This document shows, one piece after another, positions 13,053 through 13,228 of a stretch of 13,228 nucleotides of DNA. A model generated the notes under the pieces. That model saw only the letters and a list, made by a program, of their open reading frames with translations. It was not told the origin of the DNA and made no database searches. Positions within the stretch are counted from its first letter, which is position 1. Every line of letters begins with the position of its first letter. Both the position numbers and the translations under genes were made by a program. The stretch covers positions 1 to 13,228 of the forward strand of contig JBBQXW010000203.1 in NCBI GenBank assembly GCA_038209275.1. Reading direction: 5' to 3'. Origin of the DNA: L227-5C sp038209275 (GTDB lineage Bacteria > Chloroflexota > Chloroflexia > Chloroheliales > Chloroheliaceae).

Positions 13053-13228
13053 TTAGTGTCTTTTGAAAAAGATACGATAAAGCCAGAGCGAAATGGTGGA
13101 ATAGGTCAGCCAGCCCGTCAGCGCGACGATTGCGAGGCGCGACCCGTAGCGCAAGGCAGGCGGCGTTAGTTTCTGCCAGCTAAAGAGCAATGCCACCCCT
13201 GCCAGCGCACAAATTAGTGGCACGGTGA
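13053..13228 (-). CDS. C-terminal end of a membrane protein, 5' part outside the window
   Basis: An open frame enters from the right edge and runs 57 codons to TAA at 13053-13055. It reads TVPLICALAGVALLFSWQ, then a short polar loop (KLTPPALRYGSR), then LAIVALTGWLTYSTISLWLY and a basic tail (RIFFKRH). The two hydrophobic stretches look like a helical hairpin with a positive-inside end. No family can be named from this piece. Its position upstream of a methyltransferase and glycosyltransferase would suit a polytopic glycan or lipid enzyme, but that is a guess. The codon pattern (GC-rich third positions) resembles the neighbouring genes, which supports it as real. Confidence 0.7.
   Translation of the reverse strand, partial: TVPLICALAGVALLFSWQKLTPPALRYGSRLAIVALTGWLTYSTISLWLYRIFFKRH

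Overview
The window looks like chromosomal DNA of a free-living bacterium of roughly balanced base composition. Every gene lies on the minus strand, and many intergenic gaps hold palindromic repeats. Several genes start at TTG or GTG behind strong Shine-Dalgarno sequences. The mix of a CYP102-type fused P450, small genes of a kind I associate with filamentous cyanobacteria and Chloroflexota, a lone RND exporter and dense small repeats fits Chloroflexota best. That placement is an inference of low to moderate confidence; there is no rRNA or marker gene here.

Reading from high to low coordinates (the direction of transcription): a truncated membrane-protein end (13228-13053); a 270-bp repeat block; a class I methyltransferase (12765-12148); a CACAGAT-type inverted-repeat element; a family 2 glycosyltransferase (11935-11078); a nested transposon-like element (11060-10723); and a bidirectional terminator. 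The methyltransferase, glycosyltransferase and membrane protein could be a glycan or lipid-linked sugar cluster broken up by repeats.

Next come a secreted protein of unknown role (10485-9850) behind a near-consensus promoter with a perfect 20-bp operator-like palindrome, a MarR-family regulator (9689-9177) with its own promoter, and a large RND-family efflux pump (9057-5797) that ends in a rho-independent terminator. A MarR gene directly before an exporter suggests local control of drug or toxicant efflux. No membrane-fusion or outer-membrane partner is encoded in the window.

After a REP-doublet (REPIN) palindrome comes a compact run: an unknown 163-residue protein (5487-4996), a 93-residue antitoxin-like protein (4976-4695) and a PIN-domain ribonuclease (4702-4280), which looks like a VapBC-type toxin-antitoxin operon. 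The first two proteins carry an almost identical 22-residue C-terminal module. They are followed by a small thioredoxin-fold protein with a CxxC motif (4239-3889) and an aldo-keto reductase (3811-2846) with a clear terminator.

The largest gene of the left half is a self-sufficient cytochrome P450 fused to its reductase (2627 to beyond position 1), the same architecture as Bacillus P450 BM3. It is cut by the window edge inside the FAD domain. The most unusual material is in the repeats: a 132-bp element with 18-bp terminal inverted repeats and a 10-bp target duplication, carrying a REPIN and inserted in an older palindromic element; a second REPIN with a compensatory stem change; and a block bounded by inverted arrays of a heptamer.
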